64,000 nucleotides of DNA from Strix aluco (GCF_031877795.1 NC_133934.1:26601716-26665715), one strand, 5' to 3'. Positions 36,601-51,100 are shown, counted from the stretch's first letter. Notes: generated from the sequence alone by a model not told the origin. Translations and numbers: made by a program.

Positions 36601-39600
36601 AACCTTTTGGGGCTTATGGATTGACCCAACTAATAAACAGACAGGTAACAATTAATATAAAAAAAAAAAAAAAGACTGTTCTGGTAAGACTGGAATCAAC
36701 AATAGGAAAATACAGAGAGGCTTGAGGAAAGCTTGCCAAGCATAATTTATAACAATGCTTTTAAGTTTGTAATGAACTATCAGAAGGCTATTCTGAAATA
36801 TCTTTCTGACAGGCATGTTCTCTTTTTTTCCCACCATAACGTGTGGTGCCAGGATATTTTAGTAGTCTCTTCTTAAGGACTTGTCTTGAAATATCCAAAG
36901 TCATTGAGTTATGAGTATTTCAGATTATTATATGTGATTGCTCATCTTATACAGGTCATTTCAGGGTGTTCCTAAGTTTTGTCAAAGACAAATTTTAAAA
37001 TGCTTGGTAGACATTTTCCATGGTTGTGGTAAGATGAGAAGAAAATACTTCTGTGCAGGTGCAATCTGAGCTACACCAGTCAAATCAGACACGCAGAGGA
37101 GTGATGTTACAGGAAACTTGTTAACCTTTTGATTTTCATTAATTTTTTTGTCTGTTCCTTATTCAAAGGCAACGTAACCTCTGTGGACCACAACAGCCAG
37201 GTCAGCTCTCCCCACAGCTTTTGCTGTTTGCAGACGTGAAAACCCAATTCTCCAGTGAACTGAAGTCAAACCTCTTAAAGGTGAGGGAGTGATGGTGGTG
37301 CCTGTGGGAGCGCTGCCATCGGTTGGTAGGATCCTGAGAGGATGGCAGGAGAAAGCTGGGGGAAGCAGCAGTGGGGGCGGCACTGGCATGTGAAAGAGCT
37401 ATGGGTGCTTGATCCTCCTCTTGCTGATGGTGCTTGCTGCCAGCCCTACAGCCCTTCCAAAGCCTTGAGGAGATGTGTAACACCATTACGCAAGCAGCAG
37501 GAGAGAGGCAGGAAAGCAGATGAGGAGAGGCTAGTGGAGCAGACCCTGGGGGAAACACAGCTGGGCTGCTGGCAGGGAGCGTGAGGCCGCACTGGGCCCA
37601 GGAATTATCTTTGGAAAAAACCTACTCACAAGAATAAACGGGAGCAGATCTGCCAGTTCATAAAAATGGCTCATAGCAGGAAATATTTGGGCTGAGCGTC
37701 AGCAGCCTCACAGGAAGAGTCACAGTGCAGTTATAACAAGTGGCATTGCCCAATTTCATCTACAAGATGTTTTCTGTGCTGCAGGTGGGGCTTTTGCGTT
37801 GCTCAGCCATGCTCACCTGCCCAGGGCATTGCTAGTTGTGTGTTTCTCACGTGCTCCTGCCACTGTGCCCTCGCCATTGCGATGGAGGCAAGCTGAGACG
37901 GGAGCGGATGCCGGGCTGTTCCTGGGGAGCTCCCTTGGGCTGCACCGGTTCTCCCCTCTGCTCCTGCCTGTGCCAGTGCAGTGGTTCATGTGGGGACGTG
38001 GCAAACCGCATCAGGAAGCTGAGCCTGGTTAAACACAAACCCTCACTCTTCCCCTTCCGCTCGTCCCAGCTGGCAGGGGGTGGCAGGGCCAGCACCGGAG
38101 TGGCAGCAGCCCTTCTCCCAGGATGGTCACGGGTACTTGGGGTGCATGGCTTCCTGCTCTTGCTCTGGGCTGGTCAAAGCTGAGCCAGATCTGGTCTGGA
38201 AACCTGGATGTCATGCTCTTATAGCACCTGAGATGAAAAACCTGGCTTAGCCCATGCAGATACACAGCTAGCATGTCCCAGGGGATAGCAGCAGTACCTT
38301 TACAAAGGTACATTTCAACTTTAGCTGTTATCTTGCTTAGGCCAATGCTTCCATGGATTGAGCAGACTGTAGCAAAAAGCTGTTTAAATAGTCAGACTAA
38401 TGTTGCCCTAATGAATACTCTAATATGTGTGTTAGCATGTGGGAGTGAAGCCAAAGAGAAAAAAAAAAAAAGCAAAAAGCCACAGTTCTCAGAAATCAGC
38501 GGGCATGACACCCTCAGCGCTGGAGAAGACAATCTCCAGTGACTGGCACTCTGACAACAGCTATCGCACCCGTCAGTTGTTTGCAGGGCAGTTCTCTGTG
38601 CTAACAAGAAAATTGCAGTGTGTACCCTTGTGGGCAGGACAGACCATGCCAGGGATAATTCATGGACATGGGCTGCAGAGTTTCTTGCACATCTTCTGTT
38701 CCTCAGCTGACAATGCTGACTAACCATTGGCTCACCAAGGATGCTCCTCCACTCATAACCTAGCCTAAAGTGTCTCAGAGGCGTGGGCTGGCCTTGTCGC
38801 TGTGGGGACTACATGCTGCTCCCTGGGGATACTCCGACAGGAGGGAGGCACCGAGTTCATCCCAGCCTCTCCATGCCAGGGACATGATTCAGGCTGCTCA
38901 TAAAATAGTGGGGGCATGTTCCCAGTCCACGGTGGTGGCAACCCTATGCTACTGGCTGGGCTGAACTGGCTTCCTCTATCCCAGTACACCAGAGTGCCTG
39001 GCTCACCGGGCACCCAGCTTTCTTTTCAGAAGTTCATGGTATTGCGGAGGTGAAGCAAAAGTTGTAAAGCTTGCTGCTTTCCAGAGTGATACGGTGTTAA
39101 ATAACTTTCTAGCGACTTACATGTGGGTAATTGCTGCTGCTTTAGCTCAAAAAGCAGCTGGCTTTTGGAAAGTTGTTATTCATACTCTGGTTGCAAAAGC
39201 AAATGGTGGGCAATCCTCACCTGCATCTAGATGACATGTCCCTAAATGCCACAGCCAGGGAGAAAATAGTGAAGCTCACTGAGTGTTTTCAAGCTAGGGA
39301 AGGATATTTGGTCACAAACAGCTGTCCTGTCCCAGCCTTCCCTATGTTAAACCACTCTGTTGCTTTTTTTTTTCCTCTTGTGGGCAAATCATTTACTGTA
39401 ATTTAATGATCACAACCACATAAAATTCACTTCCTTGTGGTAAAAAAAAAAGATTAAATGTCTCAGTTTATCTTTCCACATAGGTCACATGGCCAGAGCT
39501 CATTGTAAAATGTTGTAAAACTAGTTTGAGGTGTACCCAGTGCCAAGTGCTGTACATTTCCGTATTCTCCCTCCCCTCCTATTGCTCACAAAGACGCCAC

Positions 39601-42600
39601 AGAAGACAAGGAAGTTTGCTTTTTCAGGGAGTGGATTTTTTAAAAAATAAATTTAAAGCAGCATTTATTATTCTTAAATCTAATCCTTTAAGACCTTGGT
39701 GCTGTCCTAGTCCCAACCCCAAAAAGAACAGCCCGAGAACTCATACAAAAGCCAAAATTTGGAACAGTCACTTAAAACAATCACTGTCTCAAAAACCCAC
39801 ACATGCAGTGAAATTAAGAAATGCTAGGTGAGCTCGGAAGAAGACCCTTGTTGAGCACATAGCCTCTTGTGCATATAGCAATGCAGTTCCCTGTGATTTT
39901 GGGGTATCTACGCACCCCTTGGGGTTGGGCTGGGGGCTCAGGCAAAGGTGAAGTGGCTGAACCTGGCAAAAACCCGCCTGCTAGGGACAGTGAGGAGATT
40001 GCTGGCTGGATTGGCGTTGTGTGAGAAAAGAGTGAAACCATGGGAAAAACACATTGCTAATTAGAGCATAACTATTATTTAAAGTGCAATTGGCAACATC
40101 CTTGTCAGAGTATGGATGCTGTCTGGTTTTAGGAAAAGCAAGTGACAGGTTCTGAATGAGCTTCCAGTAGTACCTATGGGGAAGAAAGAACCTTTTTCCT
40201 AAGCTGAGATGCACTTAATATTACACCTTTGATGCCTACCATAATGATGTCTGTAATCTTACTGGTGTTGATGATGGTGGTCACCTTGCTGGTACAGGAC
40301 TGCTCAGCATCAGAGCTGTTTAAAAAGCATCCCTCTTATTTTAATATTGAATACAAAACCATAACTTGATTTTAAGTCAGTTTGCATATCTGTATTTGAC
40401 TATTCCCATCTCTTGGAGAGGAACAGCTTTTCTTTGCTATATGTCATATTCCATATATTCCCTGGCAAAAGGTAAATAAGCTGTTGAACCCAGACTGACA
40501 GAATTATTTCTTCTATTTATTTCTGTTTTGTAGGATTCTGAGAAAAAAATCCTCATGGGGATGGAGTGGGAGGTCTCAGCCAGGTCAGCTTTGCTTACCG
40601 TCCTCACTGTCTGTGTGAGAGCAGGCAGAGGGCTGGGGGATCAGTTCTGGTTGTTTCCAGCCCATTCTCTTCCCCCATGTGTACTCTGGGGAGGGGTGGC
40701 TTCAAGGTGAATGCAGTATCTGTCAGCAGAAACAAGACCAGCCTCTCTGTACCTCTCCCTTCAGAGGTTCTAGGAGGAGAGAGGGGTGTGTATCCAATGC
40801 ACTCATGTCACTGCCCTTTTTGGTGAGCAAAAGAGAAAAGCAGGTATTTTTTTCTGCCTTTTGTGGGTGTTGCCTGACTTACCCAGCCAGTGTTCTCAGT
40901 TTGACAAGCTAATAGTGGGGAAAACCCCTGAATATGGCCAGGGGCATCAGTGAAGGAGACCTGCTTTGCACACATCCATGGGGGCAACTTCAGTGGGGAG
41001 AGACGTGTGTCTAAATTAAGGACACAAAACAACTTCTTCCCTGCCACAGGCTGACACCTGTACTCTCTGATCAGCTTTCCCACAGGCCAGGGCCTCAGGA
41101 TGCCACCCCATCATCGCAATTTCCCAGTTGGTCTGGATGATGTACGTCTCCACCAGTACCTCATCAAACATCTCACGACTCAGGCTGCAAGTCCGAGTCA
41201 GACATAATGCTCTTCCCCATCTTTCATTTTTGACATGTATACCAAGCCTAATGTACTTCACCTCGTGCTTCTTGGGGCTCATCTGCAACATGAGAGCCTT
41301 TGGGTGTGCTCCAGGGCCTTCTGCAGCACTGCAGGGCCAGGGGATGGCCAACAGCATTGCCAGAGAACGTATGTCTGCATGGGGTGTGCCACAGCCCTCT
41401 CAGGCTGTAGCACTCCATCATGTGGATGCAGTCTTTCTTTTGGAAGAGTTCACTGCCAATGGTTTGGGTGGTAGCAAGAAACTACCCAGCTGGTGGTAGT
41501 GGAGGGTTAGTGGAGGGCAAGCCTGGACTGCTTACATGATCCTAAAGGGCAAGGCTATTGGGCGTTTTCTTGCTTGGATATGACCTTGGTGACCTGATCA
41601 TTGATGAGGTGCTGGTGCTCCCCAACATTTTGTCTGTCAGAGCCCTCCTGAGTGCTCTGCCAAACTCTCGGCAGCTGCACTGTTGCTGCTTGGAGGATTG
41701 TAGGACAAGTGCCTCCACAGTGTTGCTTAAATGCCAGTGTCACACCTGCTGACTAGGATTGTGTCCCTCTGCATCCTGCACAAAGGCTGGTGAGCCAAGG
41801 GATCTGTCTGCCTGGAGTGAAGCCAAGCCTTGAGGAAATCCTTAGCTTATCCACGTGGCCAGGAAGCCTTTCTGCGAGGGACAGAAGCTGAAAAGTCAAA
41901 GACTAGAGAAACTAAGGATGCCTGGTGTATAGCTAGTGCATGCATAACAAGTAATCCCATGCTCTGTTGAGTGACTGCAAGACACCCAGGTACATATCCT
42001 ACAGATTTGTTACATGAGTGAGAACTGCTCATTGTAGTTATTGCTTCAAAGCTTTGGAACAAAGGAACTGCTCTAAGTGTAGGGTGGTTTGCCTCTGACC
42101 GATTTAAAGGCATCTCTCTCTCTGCTGGTTAGCTTGAGGTCACTCCTGTGGCTTGTGTAGGCTGTTTGCAGGGGTTTTTTTCATGCTTCAGGAAGATCTT
42201 CTGGCTCACCTGTGGCTTCCCGCTTCCTACCAGCTCACAGATCACAGCCAGTGGCTCAGCTAATGCCGAACTTCAGCGACATTGCAAAAACGTGCCAGGA
42301 CAGGCTCAAAGTGCAGCCTGGCTGGCAAAAATTACATGTGTGTGTTTGGAAAGAGGTAAAAAAAATGAACAAAACCATATGTTGTTTCAAAGTAAAACTA
42401 CAAGTGTGGGCAACCAGACCATGAAAAGTGACACAGCTTCCTTTAGTTATGACAACCACCCTACAAACCACCTGCATGCAGAAGTGCAGAACAGTCAGGG
42501 TGGGCACAAACCCACAACTCGTTTGTGATCTGACCTCTTCAAATGCCCTGGGGAAAGGTGGCTATGGGGAGCCCTGGGTGGTTGGAGGAGAAGCCCTGGG

Positions 42601-45270
42601 TCCTGCTGTGGGGCAAAGCATCGACCAGCATAGCCAGTTTAGGTAGAGACATCTGTCACTGTCTTGGGAAGACATGGCCATTCGGTGCACGTGGGACAAA
42701 CCTGAGCACATCTGAGCATTTTTCCCCATTAAGTTTTCTGGTGAAGACTTAGTCCTTGACTGCTCACCTCCCACATGCAGGATCTGTGGTTTTGCCCAAG
42801 TGAGGACTGTGAGGCAGAGCTTCTGTCTTATTTGATTAGGAAGAAGTGAACTCTAGTCCTGGTCTTCTGGATGGAGGAAAAAAATCTGGTCTAATTTATC
42901 AGCTTGAGAGGAAATACTTCATATGGAAGTACTTCTACAGTACCAAATTTCTAAAAGTTTCCATAGTCTCTTTGCTCTTTGGGATCTTGAACAATTATAA
43001 TTGCATGGCACAGCCTGCCTTTGTTCCAGGAGGGAAGGACCTGGGGCCACAAAACTGCATTTTTTTTATTCCCTAACTTGCAGCTTCTCCCTGCAACACC
43101 CCTCCGACCATTTTCTTGCCAGACAGGACTTGGCCCTGAAACTCAGTCCAGTGTGATTCAGCATTTAATTGACACACTGGAGCATAAAACCTGACTTTGC
43201 TGGCTTTTAGATGCACAGTAGAGGTAGTTTCTCTTGTTATGAGGTAGGTCTGGGGTTTATTTGTTTTACAGGTCAGCATGATGGCCCAGTTTTGTGGCTG
43301 ATAGGCATACAGGGAGCAAAGGGCTCAGCATGTGCTCAGAACCCAGTCAGCCCAGAGATGTTAGGGGTGTAACTCCAGCCACAGAAAAGGAGATGGGGTA
43401 CTGCATATACCTTTTCAGACATATCAAAGATGCATTTTGCATATACTTTGAGCTCTAGTGCTTATATAAATGAGATATTGCAATATCAGATTGGTGTTAA
43501 TCCACTTGAATTTCTTGTTAATCTGTATATAGTAGCTGTATCATAGTTGTGTTAATAGGTGGTGTTTCCTGAAGAAAGTCAAAGCTGGTTTTTAGCAACT
43601 TAGGTCGATACCAGCCAGGGAAGTTGCAGGTCTGCTCTTCAAGATCAGAAAGGCAATGGGGTCGACTTGGCAGCGTGTTAAGTTGTCACAGTGCCCAAGG
43701 CCTCAGCAGAGCTCCTGACGTTCCCAAGGCAGCAAGGTCATCTTGAAAGCACAGTTGCATTTCTGTGGCATTGTTTATGTTAATATCCCGAGAATGACTT
43801 GCATATTTCAACTTTACCATAGATTAATCATTAATTAAGATCTTACAAAACTGAAGTCAGAAACCAGCGGTCTAAGAAAACAAAAAAATTATCTAGTAAA
43901 ATGTCTGTGTAGAAAAAGCTGCATAGATTCATTTTAATCTTGGGTAGCTTGAATAAAGGGAAGGGGGAAAAAGCCAGAAACACGTTTCAGTGGGGCACAG
44001 TTCTTCACCTTATTTGGAAAATGTTGCTTTTTGTGAAGGGCATGCCTCATGTCTGAACACCAGTAAAGGGCTGTGTTTTGCTGGTGGTTACTTGCTTCTT
44101 TCTCATGAGAGAAGGAACTTGGTGGACCTCTAGCGAGTGGAAAGGTCAGCAATGAATTGAGGAGAAGACATTAGTCTTCTTGTGTGACTTGATGATTTGT
44201 CTGACAGGTGAGTTTCCTATTGTGGCTATATCTCCTTGAAAGCTGTTTTTAGCATCATGTTGATGACCCATTCTCTGAGCAAGATAGATTGACCTGAAAT
44301 GATTTCTGGGCCACACAGACTCCCAAACCAAACCTGCAATGTTTATACAGGGAAAACAGGCAAAATTAGGTGACTCTATCCCCATCCCCAAATCCTGCAA
44401 AAAAATTTTAAAAATGTATTTTCTTTCCATTTCTGTGCACAAAAAAAGATTAAGGAAACCTCTCATGATTAATATCCTTCAGGAAAACCAAGGCATGTTG
44501 GCATAAAGTGCCTTGTCCTAATTGCATTATGAAAAATGATGCTAGAGGTAGGAAGTTACAGACACTTTTTGCTTTCTTATGAGGGACATAGAAGCTCATG
44601 CAGTATTTATTCTTGTCTCCTTCTCTTTTGGATTATTTACTAGCGCTAGTCCCTGCCTTGGTGGCCAACACCTCTCCCATCTCTCTGCTGTGCCTCAGTT
44701 TACCTCTGCTCCCTCACATTGCTCTTCTCCCCAGACTTGGTATTTGCAGCAAATTTTCCCCAGGTGGACTTACACCAGGGAAACAGCCAGGCATTCTGAA
44801 GGACTGCAAATACTGCCAAGAGGTACAGCTTAGCTTTCTGTGTGTTTGAAGGGTGGAGCATGCTGAGATGAAAATGACATGCCAGTCCACAGCACTTCTG
44901 CCCTGCAGCGATGACATGCAACAGAGCTACAGGAGTTTTGTGCACTGGGTGGATGGAAAGCATGGAGGGGTGCCAGCTTCAGCTTCACTGGATGTGAAAA
45001 GAGATTTAGGCTGATCAGAGGCTGCTGGAAGAATGGGGAGATGCCCAGTAGGCCTGCTGGGAAGGTCCCTGTCCTCTGCAGGTGGTGGGGTAGGGGAGCC
45101 AGTGGGCCAGTGCATCTCCCCTCCCTGCAGGAGCCTGTGGGGATGTTGGCTGCGGCGCCCCGCTCCCCTCCTGCCCCAAACACCCTCTCTCCAGCTCAGA
45201 GGGGAGCACAGCTTTGGCAGAGTGGCTAAACCTGGCAGTGGGATGTGGCAATGAAATAACAGTCTCCATT
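33700..45270. other. Intergenic, between CR1 copy B and RBM47
   Basis: About 11.6 kb. GC content rises in patches (37.3-38.2, 40.6-41.8, 44.6-45.3 kb), with open frames on both strands at each patch but no recognisable protein. An A-run sits at 36659-36673. No gene is supported. Confidence 0.45.
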
Positions 45271-47848
45271 TTTAAAGAATGCTTTATTCACTACATCCTA
45301 GAAATGTACCGTAAATGGAGCAAGAACTAAAACTCAGAGGCTTCTGACAGTACAGAGAACAGAGATACAATAAAACACCTAAAATATCAGCTCTTTTGAG
45401 AATAAGGCACACTAGTTTTGTTTTGTTTTTTTTAATATATTTTTTTTTCTTTGAATAGTTTGTTCTTAACCTAAAGATGTTCACATTTCAAGTTATCAGA
45501 CTTACCTCAGTAGTAGTGTACATGAAATGGTTTAGAAGCAAGTGTAAAAGACAGGCCATGGGCGGAAGGCTCAGCTGCCTGCATCCCCAGGTGCTGCCTG
45601 CGTTCCTGGGTGCTGCCGGCTCCTGCCTGCTCCTGCTGTAGCGCAGGCAGCACCCACCGGTGGCCTGGGGTGCCTCGGGGTTTGCCCTCGTTGGCTCCTT
45701 TCTTTCCCTGCACCTCTATGAGTGGCAGGACCCTCATCCTGTTGGTGGGGAAAGGATGAGTGGGAAGGGAGCTATCACCCTTCATCCCTCCTCTGTGGGT
45801 CGGTCGTGGCCTCGTGCTGGAAGGGGGCCAGCAGAGACCCAAACAACTAGACTGCATTTTCCCGACCCCAGGGGTGTTTGTGCAGGGCCCACGGATCCAC
45901 AGCGGCATTTAGTGTTGAGCCATGTAAGGCCTTAGCCAGAGGGCCGGAGGAGAGAGCACCGGCCTCCATGTTGGGGCTTCCCCTGTGGGGCTTTGCCCAA
46001 ATCACCTCTTCTCACCCTACAAAGGGGCAGGGCCTCAGGGCTAAGGTCTGGGTGCACTTTCAGAGTGCAGGGACAGACAATAAAAGTCTCCCAGGATGGG
46101 GCGCGGAGGGGCAGAGTCCGACCTAATGGTTAACCTCACAGTGCTTTCGCTAACAGGTCGACAGGGTTAAGGAGAGCTCAGCTTGGCTGAGCAAGAGCAC
46201 CTGAAAAACAACCCCTCAATTTTGAGGCAAGGAAAAAAAAAGTGTATTAAAAGGTCACTTAACTGAGCTGGGCGTGGTCTGGAAGCGGTTCAGTTGTCAA
46301 AATATACTCAATATGAAACCCCTTTGGTTGGTACTTATACCACAAAAAGTAAAGGAACATTGTTTACTCACTCCCTGCTTCACACCTCATGTCACTGGAG
46401 CTGTGTTTGCAGGGCTGATGCACTTCATACAATGGGCAAGATATTTCTTTACCGTTTTACTATATTTTACATTCACTGCACTACTAAATAAAAGCCTTTA
46501 AACAGGCCACAAAACACTGCAATAATATATTTACTTCTTAATAAAACAAACTTTTTTATAACATTGCAATAAAACGTTTTTGTTTTGTGACAAACCACAT
46601 ACCATGTAAATTTGCAACATAAAATGACTTTTAAAATGTATATTAAAAGATATTTACAAGCTCTATGTCTTAAAATCATCAGGTCTAACTGCTCCCGCCC
46701 CTGATGTGCATGTACAACTCCAGTTGCGGAGAAGGGGAATTAAGCGTGGAAGGGAGGGCGGGAGGGAGGCTAGACCTGTTTCACTAATTCCAGTATCACT
46801 ACCACCCCTAGTACCTCAGAAATTTCTCATGGAACATGATGGAGCGATGGGTAAGTAATGCTGCACATCCTCTCAGCGAGCGCGCACCTCCTCTTGCCGA
46901 CGGCAGCATACATTCTCAGTCACTACAACATATACTTCAAAGAATAAAATATAGAGCGTTGAAAAAGAGCCTAGGCTTTATACTGGATGAAGATCTAACT
47001 CAAGACACCTCGCATGAAATATCGGCTACTTGTTTCTGCACGTGCTCCAACTACAAGTAGCTTCAATAAATAGAAAATCCAGTTGTTAAGGAAAACTCAG
47101 AGCCTTTCCTTTACTTAACACAAGCCTGCAAATCACACTGTGAAGAGGTTTGTGTGAGGAGGCTTTTTTTCTCTTTCTCCCAAAAAGGCAATATTAGTTA
47201 CTTCTGATTTCAAATAAGAACGAGCAGATTGTATTAATGCCAGCACAAAAATTCAGAGGTCTTGCACATTTTTCAAATTGCACTTTCCAGTATAATTTTT
47301 TTTAAATAAGATACTTGTTGTTTTTTTCTTTAAAAAAAATCTAAGGTATGTATTCTTTAAATATTGAATATATTCTTCAAAATATATTGTTAAAAGTTTC
47401 CCTAGCTGCTCAGGTGTGCTTTTTAATATATAGCTGATATATTATTAAAGGCACTACAAAATAGACATCTCTGGAGTGCAGAAGTTACTAAAAAATAACC
47501 TTCATACCACAAATATATTGAAAATATAACTGCTAAAAAAAAAAAAAAAGACCCTATGCAACCCCACTAGGATGCGTATAAATGCACGTCAGCGGTGGGC
47601 TGGATGCATTGAGGTCCTTTAGAAATGTATGAATACAGGCATGTTAAATTTTAAAAATAGCCTAAAAAAGTTAGTGAAAACTTCAAGCGTAGAAAATATT
47701 TCAAACATGGTTTTCTATGACATTCTTCACTTTCTGCATCAGTTTACCAAGCCCAAACGTTTACTCTTTCGCAGACGGTTCTTTCTTCATAAATAGTAAA
47801 GTGTTCCTTCAGTGTGTGTTTCTCTGCCCCCCTCCTCTGCCGACAGTC
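45265..47848 (-). other. RBM47: Probable RBM47 3'UTR
   Basis: It extends from the stop codon to the AATAAA at 45283-45288. The first half (46.2-47.8 kb) is strongly AT-rich with several ATTTA motifs on the minus strand, as in regulated 3'UTRs. The distal part (45.5-46.15 kb) is GC-rich, an abrupt change that may mean the real 3' end lies earlier. Confidence 0.45.
45283..45288 (-). terminator. RBM47: Candidate RBM47 poly(A) signal
   Basis: TTTATT on the plus strand is AATAAA on the minus strand, about 2.56 kb after the RBM47 stop codon. It is the only canonical signal I found on that strand across the putative 3'UTR. Variant ATTAAA signals occur at 45431-45436 and 47422-47427 and could give shorter forms. 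Confidence 0.45.
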
Positions 47849-48106
47849 TCAGTACGTCTGGTAGACATCATGGATGGGGACCTGGATGGTGGCGGCCGGG
47901 AACGCTGGGGGGATGTAGCCGGCGTATCCCCCGTAGGCAGCGGCGGCTGCAGCAGCGGCAGCTGCAGCATTCTTCTGTAGCGTGGCTATTGTTGCTGTTG
48001 CCGCAGCGGGTGCTGCGAACGGCACGTAACTTGTCCCGTAAATCCCAGCGGCGGGGATCCGCTGCACATTGGGGGCCATGGTGTACACCGGCGTGATGGG
48101 GCGGCC
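47849..48106 (-). CDS. RBM47: RBM47 coding exon 4 (C-terminus)
   Basis: 258 bases, acceptor TTGCTTCCAG. It encodes [18 protein letters not shown], a second run of about 11 alanines, then [20 protein letters not shown] and VYQTY with TGA at 47851-47849. The alanine tract is longer than I recall for the human protein. Confidence 0.95.
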   Translation of the reverse strand, partial: GRPITPVYTMAPNVQRIPAAGIYGTSYVPFAAPAAATATIATLQKNAAAAAAAAAAAYGGYAGYIPPAFPAATIQVPIHDVYQTY

Positions 48107-51100
48107 CTGGAAGCAAAGCATTGGGTTCAGACCTCTATAAAAGTGCTTAAATTACTGTAACACTTTGTTTCCACCCCCTGAATTGCAAACCCCCTAGAAG
48201 GGGAGGTGATAACGGGAGGGTAGGCAGCGTGTGCCCTGTTGGTTGTGAGTTACGCTGTCATGGGGGACTGTTCCCTCTGTCCCAGATTTGGTACCCCATA
48301 GGGGGAGAGCAGCTGTCTGAAGTGCAGATGTCTAAGACAGGTCAGATGTACTGCAGGGCTGTTGGGCACCACAATATCCTCTACAGCACCTCCTGAATGG
48401 GAGCAGGGCAAGAGACCGGGCTTTCCCTGGCCCTGGGTATGCAGAGCAGGACGTATGGGAAGCGGGATGTGCGGGAAGTGGGATGTGTGGGAAGCAGGGA
48501 TTACGTGCTGAACTCACCTGGAAGGGGGGAGGCGTTGAGACAGCTGGTATTACAGCTGCGGCTGCAGCTGCTGCGGCAGCTGCCGCGCTGGCTGGGTCCT
48601 GCTGGACAGCTATAGGGTTGATGATGTGCTCGACAGTGTGGATTTTGCCGTCTTCCATCATCTTGGCCGGCGGTGCGGCCTGAAACATGGAGTACTGGGC
48701 ACCAATGGCAGGGATGGCCACTAGGAGAGACCAGACACATCAGGTGCATTAGGAGAGGGTCTCCAGGACCTCATCTCAAAGAGCCCTCCCTCATGGCTGC
48801 GCCAGCTCTCCCACAGCAGTCCTGCACTGCTCTCATCAGGGCAGGTAGCCCTGTGTGCTGGCAGGGGACCTGGGACACCATGGCTGATGCACAGTGCTGG
48901 GCTCGGTGCTGCCTGCTCTGCCCAGCATTTTCCCCCATGCTCCTGGCATGGGTGTTCCAGGGCTAGAGCCCTGCTGAGGACTGGGAACTGAGGCCTGGAT
49001 TTACACAGCCCCTTCTGACCACCACTGTCCTCGCCCCTGGCCAAGAGTGTGGCCTGAGCACAGGGATGGGTGAGAGTGCATATTGTCCTGGTGGGGTCCC
49101 TGCTCCAGCTGTTGAGATCAAGGGATGTGTAGCTACCATAGACAGAGCTGCTCTGGGAAAGAGTGTGGTTTGTACTTCAGAAGTTGCAGGCAGCAACTGG
49201 TCCAGTCTATATGCGATCCTTTGGCCAACCCTGCAAAATATCAACTCATTGACTATTATGCATTTCCCAGGACTGATTCAGCTAACTATGTTTTATCCCA
49301 TCTCTCTGCTACAGGATCAATCTATTTAATGACACCAAAAAAAAAAAAAAAATTGCTCTTTAGAGAATACTCCCTCATGCCAAAATTGGAAAATGCAAAA
49401 TAATTAGAGCTAAGGTCTTTCAGACAAAGGGAAAACGCTCTGGTCAGAATGATGGTGTTCAGAGATGGTGAATTTGTACATGGTCCAAAATGGAGCTTCG
49501 TGGCACTGCTTAGGGAAGAAATGTGCTTTGCTGAACACTCCCAATAAACACAATAATTGGACATGAGCCGGCAGTGTACACCCACAGCCCAGAAAGCCAA
49601 CTGCATCCTGGGGTGCATCAAAAGAAGTGTGGCCAGCAGGTTGAGGAAGGTGGTTCTCCCCCTCTACTCCACTCTCGTGAGAGCCCACCTGCAGCACTGT
49701 GTTCAGCTCTGGGGTCCACAGCACAAAACGGACATGCAGCTGCTCAAGTGGTCCAGAGGAGGGCCACAAAAATGATCAGAGGGCTGGAGCACTTCTCCTG
49801 TGAGGAAAGGCTGAGAGAGTTGGGGTTGTTCAGTCTGGAGAAGAGAAGTGTCCGAGGAGATCTTATAGTGGCCTTTCAGTACTTAAAGGGGGCTACAGGA
49901 AAGATGGGGAGGGACTCTTTATCAGAGAGTCTAGCGATAGGATGAGGGGTAATGGTTTTAAAGTAAAAAAGGGTAGATTTAGATGAGATGCAAGGAAGAA
50001 ATTCTTCACTGTGAGGGTGGTGAGACACTGGAACAGGTTGCCCAGATAAGTTGTGGCTGCCCCCTCCCTGGAAGTGTTCAAGGCCAGGTTGGACGGGGCT
50101 TTGAGCAACCTGGTTTAGTGGAAGGTGTCCCTGCCCATGACAGGGTTTGGACTAGATGATCTTTAAAGGTCCCTTCCAACCCAAACCATTCTATGATGCT
50201 ATGATTTCCATCATTGCCTCATAGTGCACACTTCAGCATTCAGCTTGTGAACCTTCAGCAGTAAGGATATTCACAAGGTGAACAGAGTAATCAATAAATG
50301 ATGGACTAAGAGGTGATGTTGGCATCTGTGGGAGGTGCAGCCAGTAAGTCAGAAATGAAGCCAAATATGCACACGGGTTTCTTTCACTGGGATGAAACTT
50401 TGCAATGTGGAAGTGTGCAATTCTGCCTGTAGGAAGGACAGGTGCCAGCAAGCAGTACTCTTGTTTTGATCTGAGAGACTGCAACAAGGGATCTGATCGG
50501 ATATCTTTCAGGCAAAGGTGTTTCCAATGCCAGTGGACTACCACTATTTCCTCATGCAGAGACCTCCACCTGTGAGCTTTTCCAGTTTTCCTTCTACACC
50601 AAGTCCACCTGGTCAGCTCAAACCAGCTTTATCACTGGTTTAAATAACCTGGATAATAATTTCTCACCAAAGCAAAGGCAGAGAGCTCGTGCTCCATTCT
50701 GCAGTAACTTCTGGCAGAAAAGCAGTAACAGGCATCTGTGATTTTGGGGTGACCTCTTAGGAGTTTTCTAACCATTTTCAAAGAAATGAGCTTCAAAGTT
50801 GTTCTAAACAGTAGGACACTTTGCAGAGTTGGTACATGTCTATTCCTCTGTTCTGGTAATGTGCTTTCAGAGCCATACCCTTTTAATAACAGAGGAAAGT
50901 CTCGCCTGTGGTACCTCTTACTAGATCATCTGATCTGGTTGGGGAAAACAGGTCAGGTGCTTCTGTGCTCAGAGGCTGTGCTGGAACCATATGAGAGGGG
51001 AAGACCCGACAAAGAAGTCTGAATCTCAACATGCTTCAAGCATAGAAACATTTAGACTTGAGCTTCAGGCTTTTGTTTGGCAGTTGAATGAATTACAGAC

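Noticed and set aside
37156-38313. A GC-rich patch with open frames on both strands between CHRNA9 and RBM47.
   Set aside because: Low-complexity translations, no matching splice structure, no recognisable domain.
49557-49945. Plus-strand open frames inside RBM47 intron 2.
   Set aside because: They belong to a 3' CR1 fragment.
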